In this document: positions 33,771 through 42,506 of the stretch, in pieces
Layout of the letters: every line of letters starts with the position of its first letter
How positions within the stretch are numbered: the stretch's first letter is position 1
Assembly: GCA_035936835.1 (NCBI GenBank)
Contig: DASYVT010000159.1
Location: 1 to 64,000 of the forward strand
Length of the DNA: 64,000 nt
From: Candidatus Methylomirabilota bacterium
GTDB taxonomy: Bacteria; Methylomirabilota; Methylomirabilia; Rokubacteriales; CSP1-6
Direction of reading: 5' to 3'
The notes under the pieces: generated by a model
The model's database searches: none
What the model was told of the DNA's origin: nothing
What the model saw: only the letters and a program-made list of their open reading frames with translations
Translations under genes and position numbers: made by a program

Positions 33771-34865
33771 GTGAAGATCCTCGTGACGGGTGGGGCGGGC
33801 TTCATCGGCTCCAACTATGTCCGCCACGTCCTGACGAGTCACCCCGAGGACGCGGTGGTCAACCTCGACAAGCTGACCTACGCGGGCAACCTCGAGAACC
33901 TCCGCGACGTCGAGAAGGACCCCCGCTACCGTTTCGTCCACGGCGACATCTGCGATCGCGCCGTCGTGGACGAAGCGATGGATGGGGCGGCGGCGGTCGT
34001 TCACTTCGCCGCCGAGACCCACGTGGATCGCTCGAACGCGGGCGCCGGCGAGTTCCTCAAGACCAACGTCGGCGGCACCTTCACGCTCCTCGAGGCGGCG
34101 CGGGAGCGGAAGATCGGGCGCTTCCTCGCCGTCGGGACCGACGAGGTGTACGGGAGCATCGCCAAGGGCGGCGCGCGCGAGCTCGACCCGCTGAACCCGT
34201 CCAATCCCTACTCGGCTTCCAAGGCCGCGGCCGACCTCCTCGCCAAGGCGTACTGGATCACCCACCGCCTGCCCGTGGTGATCACGCGCAGCAGCAACAA
34301 CTTCGGCCCGTACCAGTACCCGGAGAAGGTCATCCCGCTCTTCATCACCAACGCGATCGAAGACACGCCGCTGCCGCTCTACGGCGACGGCAAGAACGTG
34401 CGCGACTGGCTCTACGTCCTCGACAACTGCGCGGCCATCGACCTCGTGCTCCGCAAGGGCAGGGACGGGGAGATCTACAACATCGGCGGCAGCCACGAGG
34501 TCGAGAACGTGGTGCTGACCCGGCAGGTCCTGCACCTGCTCGGCAAGCCCGAGAGCCTCATCACCCCGGTGGCGGACCGGCCGGGCCACGACCGGCGGTA
34601 CGCGCTCGACTTGAACAAGATCCGGGGGCTCGGGTGGAAGCCGGCGCATGCTTTCGCCGCCGCCCTCGAGGCGACCGTGGCGTGGTACAAGGGACACGAA
34701 GCGTGGTGGAAGCCGATCAAGTCCGGGGCCTTTCGCGCGTACTACGAGAAGCAGTACATGACCGCACTTCGAGCTGAGACGCTTGCCTCAAGCGACGAGG
34801 CGAGGGCTGAGGACGCAGTTCGAGCTGAGACGCTCGCCTCGAGTGACGAGGCGAGGGCTGAGTGA
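33771..34865 (+). CDS. rmlB: dTDP-glucose 4,6-dehydratase with repeat-derived tail
   Basis: Short-chain dehydrogenase-family enzyme making dTDP-4-keto-6-deoxyglucose. It has 364 residues from GTG 33771. TGGAGFIGSNYV is the NAD motif, GTDEVYGS and YSASKAAAD supply the catalytic region, and RSSNNFGPYQYPEKVIPLF is typical. The usual family end, around AYYEKQYMT, is followed by 34 extra residues in which RAETLASSDEARAE occurs twice. This tail is encoded by two 51-bp repeat units and is probably not needed for catalysis. No rmlD is present nearby. The gene overlaps the next by GTGA. Confidence 0.92.
   Translation: MKILVTGGAGFIGSNYVRHVLTSHPEDAVVNLDKLTYAGNLENLRDVEKDPRYRFVHGDICDRAVVDEAMDGAAAVVHFAAETHVDRSNAGAGEFLKTNVGGTFTLLEAARERKIGRFLAVGTDEVYGSIAKGGARELDPLNPSNPYSASKAAADLLAKAYWITHRLPVVITRSSNNFGPYQYPEKVIPLFITNAIEDTPLPLYGDGKNVRDWLYVLDNCAAIDLVLRKGRDGEIYNIGGSHEVENVVLTRQVLHLLGKPESLITPVADRPGHDRRYALDLNKIRGLGWKPAHAFAAALEATVAWYKGHEAWWKPIKSGAFRAYYEKQYMTALRAETLASSDEARAEDAVRAETLASSDEARAE
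34765..34864. repeat. type 1 dispersed repeat, two 51-bp units, inside the 3' end of rmlB
   Basis: Two tandem units start at TTCGAGCTGAGACGCT (34768 and 34819), a period of 51 bp, equal to 17 codons, so the rmlB frame is kept. The second unit has a perfect 9-bp inverted repeat, CTCGCCTCG (34833-34841) and CGAGGCGAG (34847-34855), around AGTGA; the first unit has a weaker version. The same words occur between atpD and atpC. It behaves like a REP-type palindromic element that became coding. Confidence 0.85.
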
Positions 34866-35893
34866 AGCCAGCCATGCGCCGCTCCGCCCTGATCGCCGCC
34901 GTCCTGCTCCTGGCCCTTCCCGCGCTGCTTGTCGCGGCGCCGAAGGGTGACGCGCCCCGGCCGGACCCGAACCGCGTCCCGGCCTTGCCGTCGCACATCG
35001 AGCGCGTCGCGCCGTCCATCGTCGGCATCCACGTCGAGGTGCCCCCAGACCGGCCGTCCGTGGCGACGCTCGGCGCGGAGCGCTGGGGCAGCGGCGTCAT
35101 CTTCGATCAGTCCGGGTACGTGCTCACAGTGAGCTATGTTGTTCTGGACGCCGGGTGGATCGACGTGACGCTCCGCGGCGGGCGCAAGGTCCCGGCCAAG
35201 CTCGTCGGCCTCGACCTCGAGTCGGGGCTTGGTGTCGTCAAGCTGGACGGTCCCGGGCCCTGGCAGGCGGCCACGCTCGGTGACTCGACAAAAATGGCCG
35301 TCGGAGACCTGACGGGCACGGTGGGTCTCGACGACGACGGCACCCTCGTGGCGGTGCCGGGCAAGGTCTGGGAGATCAGGCCCTTCGCCGCCTCGTGGGA
35401 ATACATGCTCGACCGGGCGATCCTCGTGGCGCCCTACAGCCCGGCCTTCGGCGGCGCGGCCCTGGTGGATGCGACCGGCGCCGTCGTGGGCATCACCTCG
35501 CTGAGACTCGGGGAAGCGCCCTTCGTCAACCTCGCCGTTCCGATCGAGCAGTTCCTTGGCGGCAAGCAGGAGCTGATCGCCAAGGGCCGCGTCGAGAGCC
35601 GCCGCCCGCGGCCGTGGATTGGGCTTTACACGCGAGAGCTCGTCGGTGGGGGCGTGATCGTCGCGGGCGTCTCGCCCATCGGACCCGCGCGCACGGCGGG
35701 TTTCCGCCCGGGCGACGTCATCGTGCGCGTCAACGGCGCCGAGGTCTCGAGTCAGGCGGAGTTCTACCGGCGGCTCTGGCTTGGCGTGGTCGGGCAGGAC
35801 GTGCAGCTCGTGGTCATGCGCGAGGCCCGCCTCGAGGCGATCACCGTGCGCCCCGTGGACCGCTACCGCCTCCTCAAGACCAGCGACCGGTAA
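34862..35893 (+). CDS. HtrA/DegP-like protein lacking the catalytic triad, with PDZ domain
   Basis: Predicted exported protein of 343 residues from GTG 34862 (ATG 34874 also possible). A signal peptide covers about residues 1-26. The trypsin-like domain aligns with S1C proteases, but each catalytic site is changed: the HtrA TN-x-H-V block is LTVSYVV (His to Tyr), D-L-A-V-L-K is SGLGVVK (Asp lost), and GNSGG is AFGGA (Ser to Gly). A C-terminal PDZ domain (GVIVAGVSPIGPARTAGFRPGDVIV) is intact. It is therefore probably a chaperone or peptide-binding scaffold in the periplasm and not a protease. It overlaps rmlB. Confidence 0.82.
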   Translation: MKPAMRRSALIAAVLLLALPALLVAAPKGDAPRPDPNRVPALPSHIERVAPSIVGIHVEVPPDRPSVATLGAERWGSGVIFDQSGYVLTVSYVVLDAGWIDVTLRGGRKVPAKLVGLDLESGLGVVKLDGPGPWQAATLGDSTKMAVGDLTGTVGLDDDGTLVAVPGKVWEIRPFAASWEYMLDRAILVAPYSPAFGGAALVDATGAVVGITSLRLGEAPFVNLAVPIEQFLGGKQELIAKGRVESRRPRPWIGLYTRELVGGGVIVAGVSPIGPARTAGFRPGDVIVRVNGAEVSSQAEFYRRLWLGVVGQDVQLVVMREARLEAITVRPVDRYRLLKTSDR

Positions 35894-35903
35894 GCGGGCC
35901 CCG

Positions 35904-37307
35904 ATGCGCGGCGTGGACACCTACCAGGGGCGCGGCCTCATCGCCGACCCGATCCACCAGTACATCCTCTACACGCGCCCCGACGGCATCCCCGGCGAAG
36001 CGACGGAGCAGGACCTCCTCGACTCGCCCTGGATGCAGCGGCTCCGGCGCGTGCCGCAGCTCCAGTCGGCGCGCTGGGTCTTCCCGGCCGCCGAGCACAG
36101 CCGATTCCAGCACTCGCTGGGGGCGATGCACCTGGCGGGCCGCTTCGCCCAGCAGCTGCACCCCTCGCTCAAGGCCGAGTTCCCGGACGCCCCGTCGGCG
36201 GCGCTCCTGGAAGAGTTGCTGCGGATGTCGGGGCTGCTCCATGACATCGGACACGGGCCCTTCGGGCACTTCTTCGACGATAATTTTCTGGCGGATTTCG
36301 GTCTCACGCACGAGATCGTCGGCCAGCGGATCATCCGCGAGCAGATCGCCGACCTGATCCGCGGGCTCCGGCGCAGCCCCTCGGCGCCATTCGAGACCGG
36401 CGAAGCGATCAACCCCGACTGGATCTGCTACCTCATGGGCAAGGACCGGACGCGGCCCGAGGCCGAGCACCCGCGCTGGCTCGCCCACCTGAAGCCGCTG
36501 CTCAGCGGGATCTACACCGCCGACAACATGGACTACGTACTCCGCGACTCGTACATGTGCGGCGTTGCCGTCGGGCCCATCGACATCGAGCGGATCATCT
36601 ACTACTCGTTTTTCAGCGACAAAGGGTTGACGCTCGATCGCGGGGGCATCCAGGCGTTCATCATGTTCCTGAATGCGCGCTTCTACATGTACACCAACGT
36701 CTACTATCACCGGACCACGCGAGGCATCGACCTGCACCTGAAGGAGATCTTCCGCGACACGATCCGGCTCATGTTTCCCTACGACCTCAACAAGGACCTG
36801 GCGCCCTATCTCCACCTGACCGAGTGGACCCTGCTCGAAGAGGTTGCGCGCTGGCAGGACGCCGGCGATCCTGAGCGCAAGACCCTCGGCCAGGAGTGGC
36901 GGCACATCCTCGACCGGCGCCTGAAGTGGCGGATGTCCCACGAGGTCGTCCTCGATCTCTTCGAGCCGCGCCGGGGGTTCGGCTTCATGAAGGCCGAGGA
37001 GGTCGAGCAGCGCGTGCGCGAGCTCCTGCCGGCGGCGATGCGGGACTTCCCGTTCAAGATCGACATGGCCCAGCAGGACCCGCGGCCGCTCAACCCCATC
37101 GGGATGCAGGACCGCCAGATCTACGTCTACGACTCGGCCACGCGCACCGTGTCGGCGGAGCCGCTCAAGGAGCTGCTCAAATACCTGCCCGGCAAGGTCG
37201 CGCAGTGCCGCATCTTCGCAAAGACCCACGAGCACGATCAGGCGCTTGCGAAGGCGCTCAACCAGGCGCTCGGAGAAGAGCGCCCCGCCCACCCGACCAA
37301 CCTCTAG
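35904..37307 (+). CDS. HD-domain phosphohydrolase (SAMHD1/YwfO-like)
   Basis: Metal-dependent phosphohydrolase of 467 residues, of the type that includes SAMHD1 and bacterial dNTP triphosphohydrolases. The HD motif is in LLHDIGHGPFGHFFDDNFL; the preceding His is in AEHSRFQHSLGAMHLA, and the later Asp is in YTADNMDYVLRDSY. These are the four usual ligand positions. A dNTPase or other nucleotide substrate is likely but unproven. The ATG at 35904 follows the HtrA-like stop by 10 nt. Confidence 0.85.
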   Translation: MRGVDTYQGRGLIADPIHQYILYTRPDGIPGEATEQDLLDSPWMQRLRRVPQLQSARWVFPAAEHSRFQHSLGAMHLAGRFAQQLHPSLKAEFPDAPSAALLEELLRMSGLLHDIGHGPFGHFFDDNFLADFGLTHEIVGQRIIREQIADLIRGLRRSPSAPFETGEAINPDWICYLMGKDRTRPEAEHPRWLAHLKPLLSGIYTADNMDYVLRDSYMCGVAVGPIDIERIIYYSFFSDKGLTLDRGGIQAFIMFLNARFYMYTNVYYHRTTRGIDLHLKEIFRDTIRLMFPYDLNKDLAPYLHLTEWTLLEEVARWQDAGDPERKTLGQEWRHILDRRLKWRMSHEVVLDLFEPRRGFGFMKAEEVEQRVRELLPAAMRDFPFKIDMAQQDPRPLNPIGMQDRQIYVYDSATRTVSAEPLKELLKYLPGKVAQCRIFAKTHEHDQALAKALNQALGEERPAHPTNL

Positions 37308-37337
37308 TCGCCAACCCCTAGACCTGAGGACTCACCG

Positions 37338-38510
37338 ATGGACACCTATCGCGGCGTCGACTACTACGGCATCGAGGCCTTGCTAACGGAAGAGCAGCGG
37401 ATGGTGCGGGACGCGGTCCGGGACTGGGTGGAGAAGGAGTTCGTGCCCGTCGTGAGCCAGCACCACCGCGACGAGACGTTCCCGCTGGAAGTCGCCAAGC
37501 CGCTCGGCGAGATGGGCGTCTTCGGCGCCACGCTCAAGGGCTACGGCTGCGCCGGCCTCGACAACGTCGCGTACGGGCTCATCATGCAGGAGCTCGAGCG
37601 CGGAGATTCGGGGCTGCGCTCCTTCGCCTCGGTGCAGAGCGGCCTCGTCATGTACCCGATTTACGCCTACGGCTCGGAAGCGCAGAAGGAGAAGTGGCTG
37701 CCGCGGCTCCAGTCCGGACAGTCGCTCGGCTGCTTCGGGCTGACCGAGCCGGATCATGGATCCGACCCGGGTTCCATGGCGACGCGCGCCATCAAGAAGG
37801 GGAACGAGTACGTGCTGAACGGCACCAAGCTCTGGATCACCAACGGCTCGGTCGCCGAGGTCGCCGTGGTCTGGGCCAAGGGCGACGATGGCGAGATCGG
37901 CGGCTACCTCGTCGAGCGCGGCACGCCCGGCTTCTCGACGCTCGACATCCACGGTAAGTTCTCCATGCGCGCGTCCATTACCTCCGAGCTCGCTTTCGCC
38001 GACTGCAAGATCCCGCTCGAGAACAAGCTGCCCGGCGTCAAGGGGCTCAAGGGCCCGCTCAGCTGTCTCTCCCAGGCGCGCTACGGGATAGCGTGGGGAG
38101 CGATCGGCGCGGCCATGGGCTGCTACGACTGGGCGCTCAAGTATTCGCAGCAGCGCATCCAGTTCGGGAAGCCGATCGGCTCGTTCCAGCTCGTCCAGCA
38201 GAAGCTCGTCTGGATGATCACGGAAATCACCAAGGCCCAGCTCTTGTGCCTGCGCCTGGGCCAGCTCAAGGACGAGGGCAAGGTCCGGGCGCAGCAGATC
38301 TCCATGGCCAAGCGGAACAACGTCCAGATGGCGCTCGACACGGCGCGCCTGGCGCGCGACATCCTGGGCGCCGCCGGCATCGTGGACGAGCACCCGATCA
38401 TCCGCCACATGATGAACCTGGAGACCGTCAACACCTACGAGGGTACCCACGACATCCACACGCTGATCATCGGACGCGACATCACGGGTCTCGACGCCTT
38501 CGGCATGTGA
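37338..38510 (+). CDS. gcdH: glutaryl-CoA dehydrogenase-like acyl-CoA dehydrogenase
   Basis: FAD enzyme of 390 residues. The N-terminal helical domain includes LRSFASVQSGLVMYPI, matching the substrate-binding Arg/Ser block of glutaryl-CoA dehydrogenases. FGLTEPDHGSDPGSM and WITNGSVAEVAVVWAK form the middle domain. The C-terminal YEGTHDIHTLIIGRDITGLDAF carries the catalytic Glu and the family signature. It probably oxidises and decarboxylates glutaryl-CoA to crotonyl-CoA. It stands alone, 30 nt after the HD gene. Confidence 0.9.
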   Translation: MDTYRGVDYYGIEALLTEEQRMVRDAVRDWVEKEFVPVVSQHHRDETFPLEVAKPLGEMGVFGATLKGYGCAGLDNVAYGLIMQELERGDSGLRSFASVQSGLVMYPIYAYGSEAQKEKWLPRLQSGQSLGCFGLTEPDHGSDPGSMATRAIKKGNEYVLNGTKLWITNGSVAEVAVVWAKGDDGEIGGYLVERGTPGFSTLDIHGKFSMRASITSELAFADCKIPLENKLPGVKGLKGPLSCLSQARYGIAWGAIGAAMGCYDWALKYSQQRIQFGKPIGSFQLVQQKLVWMITEITKAQLLCLRLGQLKDEGKVRAQQISMAKRNNVQMALDTARLARDILGAAGIVDEHPIIRHMMNLETVNTYEGTHDIHTLIIGRDITGLDAFGM

Positions 38511-38531
38511 GCGCCGCTCCGGGCCCGGCGC
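38511..38531. terminator. hairpin between convergent genes
   Basis: GCGCCG and CGGCGC form a 6-bp stem with a 9-nt loop, directly after the gcdH stop and 17 nt before the convergent VOC gene end. It has no T-run. Confidence 0.3.
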
Positions 38532-38547
38532 TGATGTGGCGCGTGCG

Positions 38548-38934
38548 TCAGGCGGGCAGCGCCGCGTAGAGCTCGACGGTGTGGCCGTCGGGATCTTTGA
38601 CGCAGAAGCAGGGTGTCGCGCCGCCCGCCTCGCCGAAAGGCTGGAGCCCCGCCTGCTCCGCCTCGCGGCGCGCAGCCTGCAAGGCCTCGCGAGTGCTGCC
38701 GACGCGGAAGGCGACGTGGTAGAGGCCGGGCGCTCCGGCGGGAAGGGCCTTCGCTTCGACGCGCGCCACCTCGAGCGAGACGTCGTGGTGGTGGGCGCCG
38801 GCGGAGAGGAAGACGATGCGCCCGTCCTTGCCGCGCCCCGTCTCGCGGAGGCCGAGGACATCGCGATAGAAGGCAACGGACGATTCGAGGTCGCGCACGA
38901 AGAGGGAAACGTGGCCCAACTCGCTGACTCGCAT
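38548..38934 (-). CDS. VOC family (glyoxalase/dioxygenase-like) protein
   Basis: Single beta-alpha-beta-beta-beta metal-binding fold, 128 residues. ELGHVSLFVRDLESSVAFYRDVLGL starts the first module with a metal-type His in GHV; LYHVAFRVGS and KDPDGHTVELYAAL with the terminal Glu form the second. The reaction is unknown. The ATG at 38934 is 27 nt from the divergent MFS gene start. Confidence 0.78.
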   Translation of the reverse strand: MRVSELGHVSLFVRDLESSVAFYRDVLGLRETGRGKDGRIVFLSAGAHHHDVSLEVARVEAKALPAGAPGLYHVAFRVGSTREALQAARREAEQAGLQPFGEAGGATPCFCVKDPDGHTVELYAALPA

Positions 38935-38961
38935 GGCGGCGGTAGTGTAGCATAGGAGTCT

Positions 38962-40176
38962 ATGACGCCCGATCCGAGCGCGCCCGCGGTTGCCCTTCCG
39001 GTCCACGCCGCCGCAGCGCCCGCCGACAAGGCGAGGCCGAACTACAAGCTGCTCGGGCTGCTCGCGCTCGGGCACCTCGTCATCGACACGAACCAGGGCT
39101 CGCTCCCCGCGCTCCTGCCGTATCTGAAGACCGCGCTCGGTCTCACGTACACGGCGACGGGCGTGATCGTGCTCATGGCCAACATCTCGTCGTCGCTTAT
39201 CCAGCCGCTCTTCGGCTTCCTCGCCGACAAGACGGCGCGGCGGTGGCTCCTGCCGTTGTCCGTGTTCCTCTCCTCGCTGGGCATCGCGCTGAGCGGCGTG
39301 GCGCCGTCCTACTACGCCGTGCTGGCGCTCGTGATGATCAGCGGCTTCGGCGTCGCCGCGTACCACCCCGAGGGTTATCGCACCGCGACCCAGGTCGCCG
39401 GGGAGCGCAAGGCGACGGGCGTCTCCATCTTCTCGACCGGCGGCAACATCGGTATCGCGGTCGGCCCGCCGTTCATCACGCTCCTCCTCACGGGCTTCGG
39501 CATGCCCGGCACCCTGGGCATGTTCCTGCCGGGGCTTCTCGTGGCGGGGCTCCTCATGGTCGTGCTGCCGGGGCTGTCGCGGCCGCTGCCGGCGCGCGCG
39601 CAGGGCGCGGCATTGGCGCCGAAGACCATGGTCAGAGGCATGAGCCTGCTCGTCCTCGTCATCTCCATCCGCGCGTGGACCCAGCTCGGGTTCACGACGT
39701 ACATGCCGTTCTACTACCTCGAAGTCCTCAAGGGCGACCCCCGCATGGTCGGCACGCTCCTGGCCGTCTTCCTCGGCGCGGGCGCCGTGGGCACGCTCAT
39801 CGCGGGGCCGATCTCGGACCGGATCGGCCACCGCCGCTACATGGTCAGCGTGTTCTTCCTTGCCGCCCCGCTCGCCGTGGCGTTCCTGCTCGTGAGCGGC
39901 GTGTGGACCTTCGTGTTCCTGGCCGCCCTCGGGTTCGTCCTCGTGTCGACGTTCACCGTCTCCGTGGTGCTGGGGCAGGCCTACATGCCGCGCAATCTTG
40001 GGATGGCCTCAGGGCTCATCGTGGGCTTCGCTATCGGCGCGGGCGGGGTCGGCGCCACCGCGCTCGGCTGGGTCGCGGACCACTGGGGTTTGTCCTCGGC
40101 GCTGTGGATCTCGGCGCTCATGCCGATCCTGGGCTGCGCCGTCTCCCTGACGCTGCCCGAGCCTCGCTCGCGCTGA
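38962..40176 (+). CDS. MFS transporter, fosmidomycin-resistance (Fsr)-like
   Basis: Twelve-segment membrane transporter of 404 residues. LGHLVIDTNQGSLPALLPYLK, GFLADKTARRWLLPLSVFLS and GFGVAAYHPEGYRTATQVAG match the Fsr branch of the major facilitator superfamily, whose members export fosmidomycin and related compounds. The natural substrate is unknown. The first 25 residues are Ala/Pro-rich and probably cytoplasmic. Confidence 0.8.
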   Translation: MTPDPSAPAVALPVHAAAAPADKARPNYKLLGLLALGHLVIDTNQGSLPALLPYLKTALGLTYTATGVIVLMANISSSLIQPLFGFLADKTARRWLLPLSVFLSSLGIALSGVAPSYYAVLALVMISGFGVAAYHPEGYRTATQVAGERKATGVSIFSTGGNIGIAVGPPFITLLLTGFGMPGTLGMFLPGLLVAGLLMVVLPGLSRPLPARAQGAALAPKTMVRGMSLLVLVISIRAWTQLGFTTYMPFYYLEVLKGDPRMVGTLLAVFLGAGAVGTLIAGPISDRIGHRRYMVSVFFLAAPLAVAFLLVSGVWTFVFLAALGFVLVSTFTVSVVLGQAYMPRNLGMASGLIVGFAIGAGGVGATALGWVADHWGLSSALWISALMPILGCAVSLTLPEPRSR

Positions 40177-40189
40177 CCTGAGCCCGCCC

Positions 40190-41023
40190 GTGAGCCTCCT
40201 CTCCCGCTTCCAGGATGGCGAGCAGACGCTGCTCATCGACCAGCGCGGCAAGCGCCATCTCATCCTGTTGAGGAAGGGCGAGACCTTCCACTCCGACCGC
40301 GGGTGGATCAAGCACGAGGACATCATCGGGCGGCCCGACGGCTCGTGGGTGCGCACCTCCAAGAACACGCGCTGCCTCGCGCTGCGCCCAACGCTGGCCG
40401 AGTACGTGCTCGACATGCCGCGCGGCGCCCAGGTCATCTACCCGAAGGACCTCGCGATGGTTCTCTTCTGGGCCGACATCTTTCCGGGCGCGCGCGTGAT
40501 CGAGGCGGGGATGGGGTCGGGCGCGCTGACGCTGGCGCTCCTGCGCGCCGTCGGGCCCGAGGGCAAGGTCATCACGTACGAGCAGCGCGAGGACTTCGCG
40601 CGGCGCGCGCTCGCCAACATCAAGATGCGCATGGGCGAGGTGTCGAACCTCGCGGTTCGGCTGCGGCCCGTGGAGGAGGGGCTCGCCGAGGAGGAGCCGG
40701 TGGACCGGGCCGTCTTCGACCTGCCCGAGCCGTGGCATCTGGTCGATCCCGTCACGCGCGTCCTGCGCTCGGGCGGCATCTTTCTCTCCTACGTGCCCAC
40801 GATCATCCAGTCCCACCAGCTGTCCGAAGCGCTCCGCCGGCACCCCGGATACTCGCTCGTCGAGACCTTCGAGACGCTGATGCGGCCGTGGAACATCGAC
40901 GGGCTGTCGGTGCGTCCTTTCCACCGCATGGTCGCGCACACGGGCTTTCTCACCGTCGCGCGGCGCGTGGTGCCGGAGGAGGGTGGAGCGCAGCCTCACG
41001 TCGAGCATCCCGAGGGCCACTGA
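40190..41023 (+). CDS. trmI: tRNA (adenine58-N1)-methyltransferase
   Basis: SAM-dependent enzyme methylating A58 in the T loop. It has 277 residues from a GTG start. The N-terminal beta domain ends near YPKDLAMVLFWADIFPG; the Rossmann SAM motif is VIEAGMGSGALTLALLRAVG, with YEQREDFARRA next and DLPEPWHLVD as the catalytic region. The stop is immediately followed by the next GTG, so the purine permease is probably translated from the same message. Confidence 0.92.
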   Translation: MSLLSRFQDGEQTLLIDQRGKRHLILLRKGETFHSDRGWIKHEDIIGRPDGSWVRTSKNTRCLALRPTLAEYVLDMPRGAQVIYPKDLAMVLFWADIFPGARVIEAGMGSGALTLALLRAVGPEGKVITYEQREDFARRALANIKMRMGEVSNLAVRLRPVEEGLAEEEPVDRAVFDLPEPWHLVDPVTRVLRSGGIFLSYVPTIIQSHQLSEALRRHPGYSLVETFETLMRPWNIDGLSVRPFHRMVAHTGFLTVARRVVPEEGGAQPHVEHPEGH

Positions 41024-42412
41024 GTGCTGCTCGAGCGCTGCTTCGGTCTGGCGCGCTCGGGAGCGACAGTGGGCGGCGAGGTCCGCGGGGGCCTGACCAC
41101 CTTCATGGTCATGGCCTACATCATCTTCGTGAACCCGGCCATCCTGGGCTTCGCCGGCATCCCGGCGCTCCAGGGGCAGGGGCCGCCCTTCGCGGCCACG
41201 CAGGCGGCGACGTGCCTCGTGGCGGGAGTTATGACGATCGCCATGGGGCTCGCGGCCAACTACCCGCTCGCCCTCGCCTCGGGGATGGGGCTCAACGCCG
41301 CCGTCGCATTCCAGCTCGTGGCCGGCATGAAGCTGCCGTGGCAAACCGCGATGGGCGTGGTCGTGCTCGAGGGCGTGGCCATCACGGTCTTCGTGCTCAC
41401 CGGGCTCCGCGAGGCGATCATGCGCGCCATCCCGGCCTCGCTGAAGCGGGCCATCGGCGTCGGCATCGGGCTCTTCATCCTCTTCATCGGCTTCAACGCG
41501 GCCGGCATCGTCAAGATCGGACCTCAGGGCGTGCCGCTGACGCTCGGAGACCTGACTTCGGCGCCGGTCGCGGTGTCGCTCTTCGGGCTGCTGCTGATGC
41601 TGTGGTTCCAGGCCCGCGGCACGACCGGTGGGCTCCTCCTCGGGATCGTCCTGACCACGGCGCTGGCGATGGGAGTCAACGCGTGGACGGGGGGCCGCGC
41701 CTTCCCGCTGCCGGGGCAGGCCGTGATCCCGGCGCGCTTTGTCGCCTGGCCGGACTTCTCGAGCCTGGGCGCCGGCTTCGACTTCTCGATCTTCGCCCGC
41801 GTTGGGGTCCTGACCGCCATCGTCACGATCTTCTCGATCATGCTGTCGGATTTCTTCGACACCATGGGCACGGTGATCGGGGTGGGCGCCGAGGCGGGAT
41901 GGCTCACTCCCGACGGCAGGCTCCCGCGCCTGAACCGCGTCCTGCTCGTCGATTCGCTGGCGGCGGTGGCGGGCGGGGCGGCGGGCGCGTCGTCGGCAAC
42001 GACCTACATCGAGTCGGCGGCCGGCGTGGCGGCGGGCGCGCGCACCGGCCTCGCCTCCGTGGTCACGGGCGGCTGTTTTCTCCTGGCGCTGTTCTTCGCT
42101 CCCGTGGCAGGCGTCGTGCCCGCCCAGGCGACGGCGCCCGCGCTGATCCTGGTCGGCTTCCTCATGACCTCGCTGGTCCGGGACATTCCCTTCGGCGACC
42201 TCGAGGAGGGATTCCCGGCGCTCCTGACCGTGACGCTGATGCCCTTCACGTACTCGATCACGGACGGCATCGGGGCGGGCTTCGTCGCGTACTGCGCCAT
42301 CAAGCTCCTGCGCGGCAAGGGGGCGGAGGTCCACGGCATGATGTACGGTGCCGCGGCCGCCTTCCTCATCTACTTCGCGCTGCCCGCCATCCGCCCCCTC
42401 CTTCGCATCTAG
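41024..42412 (+). CDS. NCS2 family purine permease (AzgA/GhxP-like)
   Basis: Polytopic transporter of 462 residues, predicted to take up guanine, hypoxanthine or adenine. GGLTTFMVMAYIIFVNPAIL is the typical start of the AzgA branch and SDFFDTMGTVIGVG is a conserved inner block. SSATTYIESAAGVAAGARTG is the family motif near residue 330. The GTG start abuts the trmI stop, leaving no space for a riboswitch. Confidence 0.9.
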   Translation: MLLERCFGLARSGATVGGEVRGGLTTFMVMAYIIFVNPAILGFAGIPALQGQGPPFAATQAATCLVAGVMTIAMGLAANYPLALASGMGLNAAVAFQLVAGMKLPWQTAMGVVVLEGVAITVFVLTGLREAIMRAIPASLKRAIGVGIGLFILFIGFNAAGIVKIGPQGVPLTLGDLTSAPVAVSLFGLLLMLWFQARGTTGGLLLGIVLTTALAMGVNAWTGGRAFPLPGQAVIPARFVAWPDFSSLGAGFDFSIFARVGVLTAIVTIFSIMLSDFFDTMGTVIGVGAEAGWLTPDGRLPRLNRVLLVDSLAAVAGGAAGASSATTYIESAAGVAAGARTGLASVVTGGCFLLALFFAPVAGVVPAQATAPALILVGFLMTSLVRDIPFGDLEEGFPALLTVTLMPFTYSITDGIGAGFVAYCAIKLLRGKGAEVHGMMYGAAAAFLIYFALPAIRPLLRI

Positions 42413-42429
42413 CAGGCGGGAACCGCCTG
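42413..42429 (+). terminator. hairpin after the purine permease gene
   Basis: CAGGCGG and CCGCCTG form a perfect 7-bp stem around GAA, right after the stop codon. It has no T-run but is well placed. Confidence 0.5.
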
Positions 42430-42506
42430 TCCAATGCCTTCTACGTCCTGTGGTAGGCTAGGTGCTCTGCCGTCTTGCCGGCTGAATCCGCCCTAAGGAG
42501 GTCGCG

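Noticed and set aside
41000-41030. Purine riboswitch before the NCS2 permease
   Set aside because: The permease GTG directly follows the trmI stop, leaving no untranslated leader.
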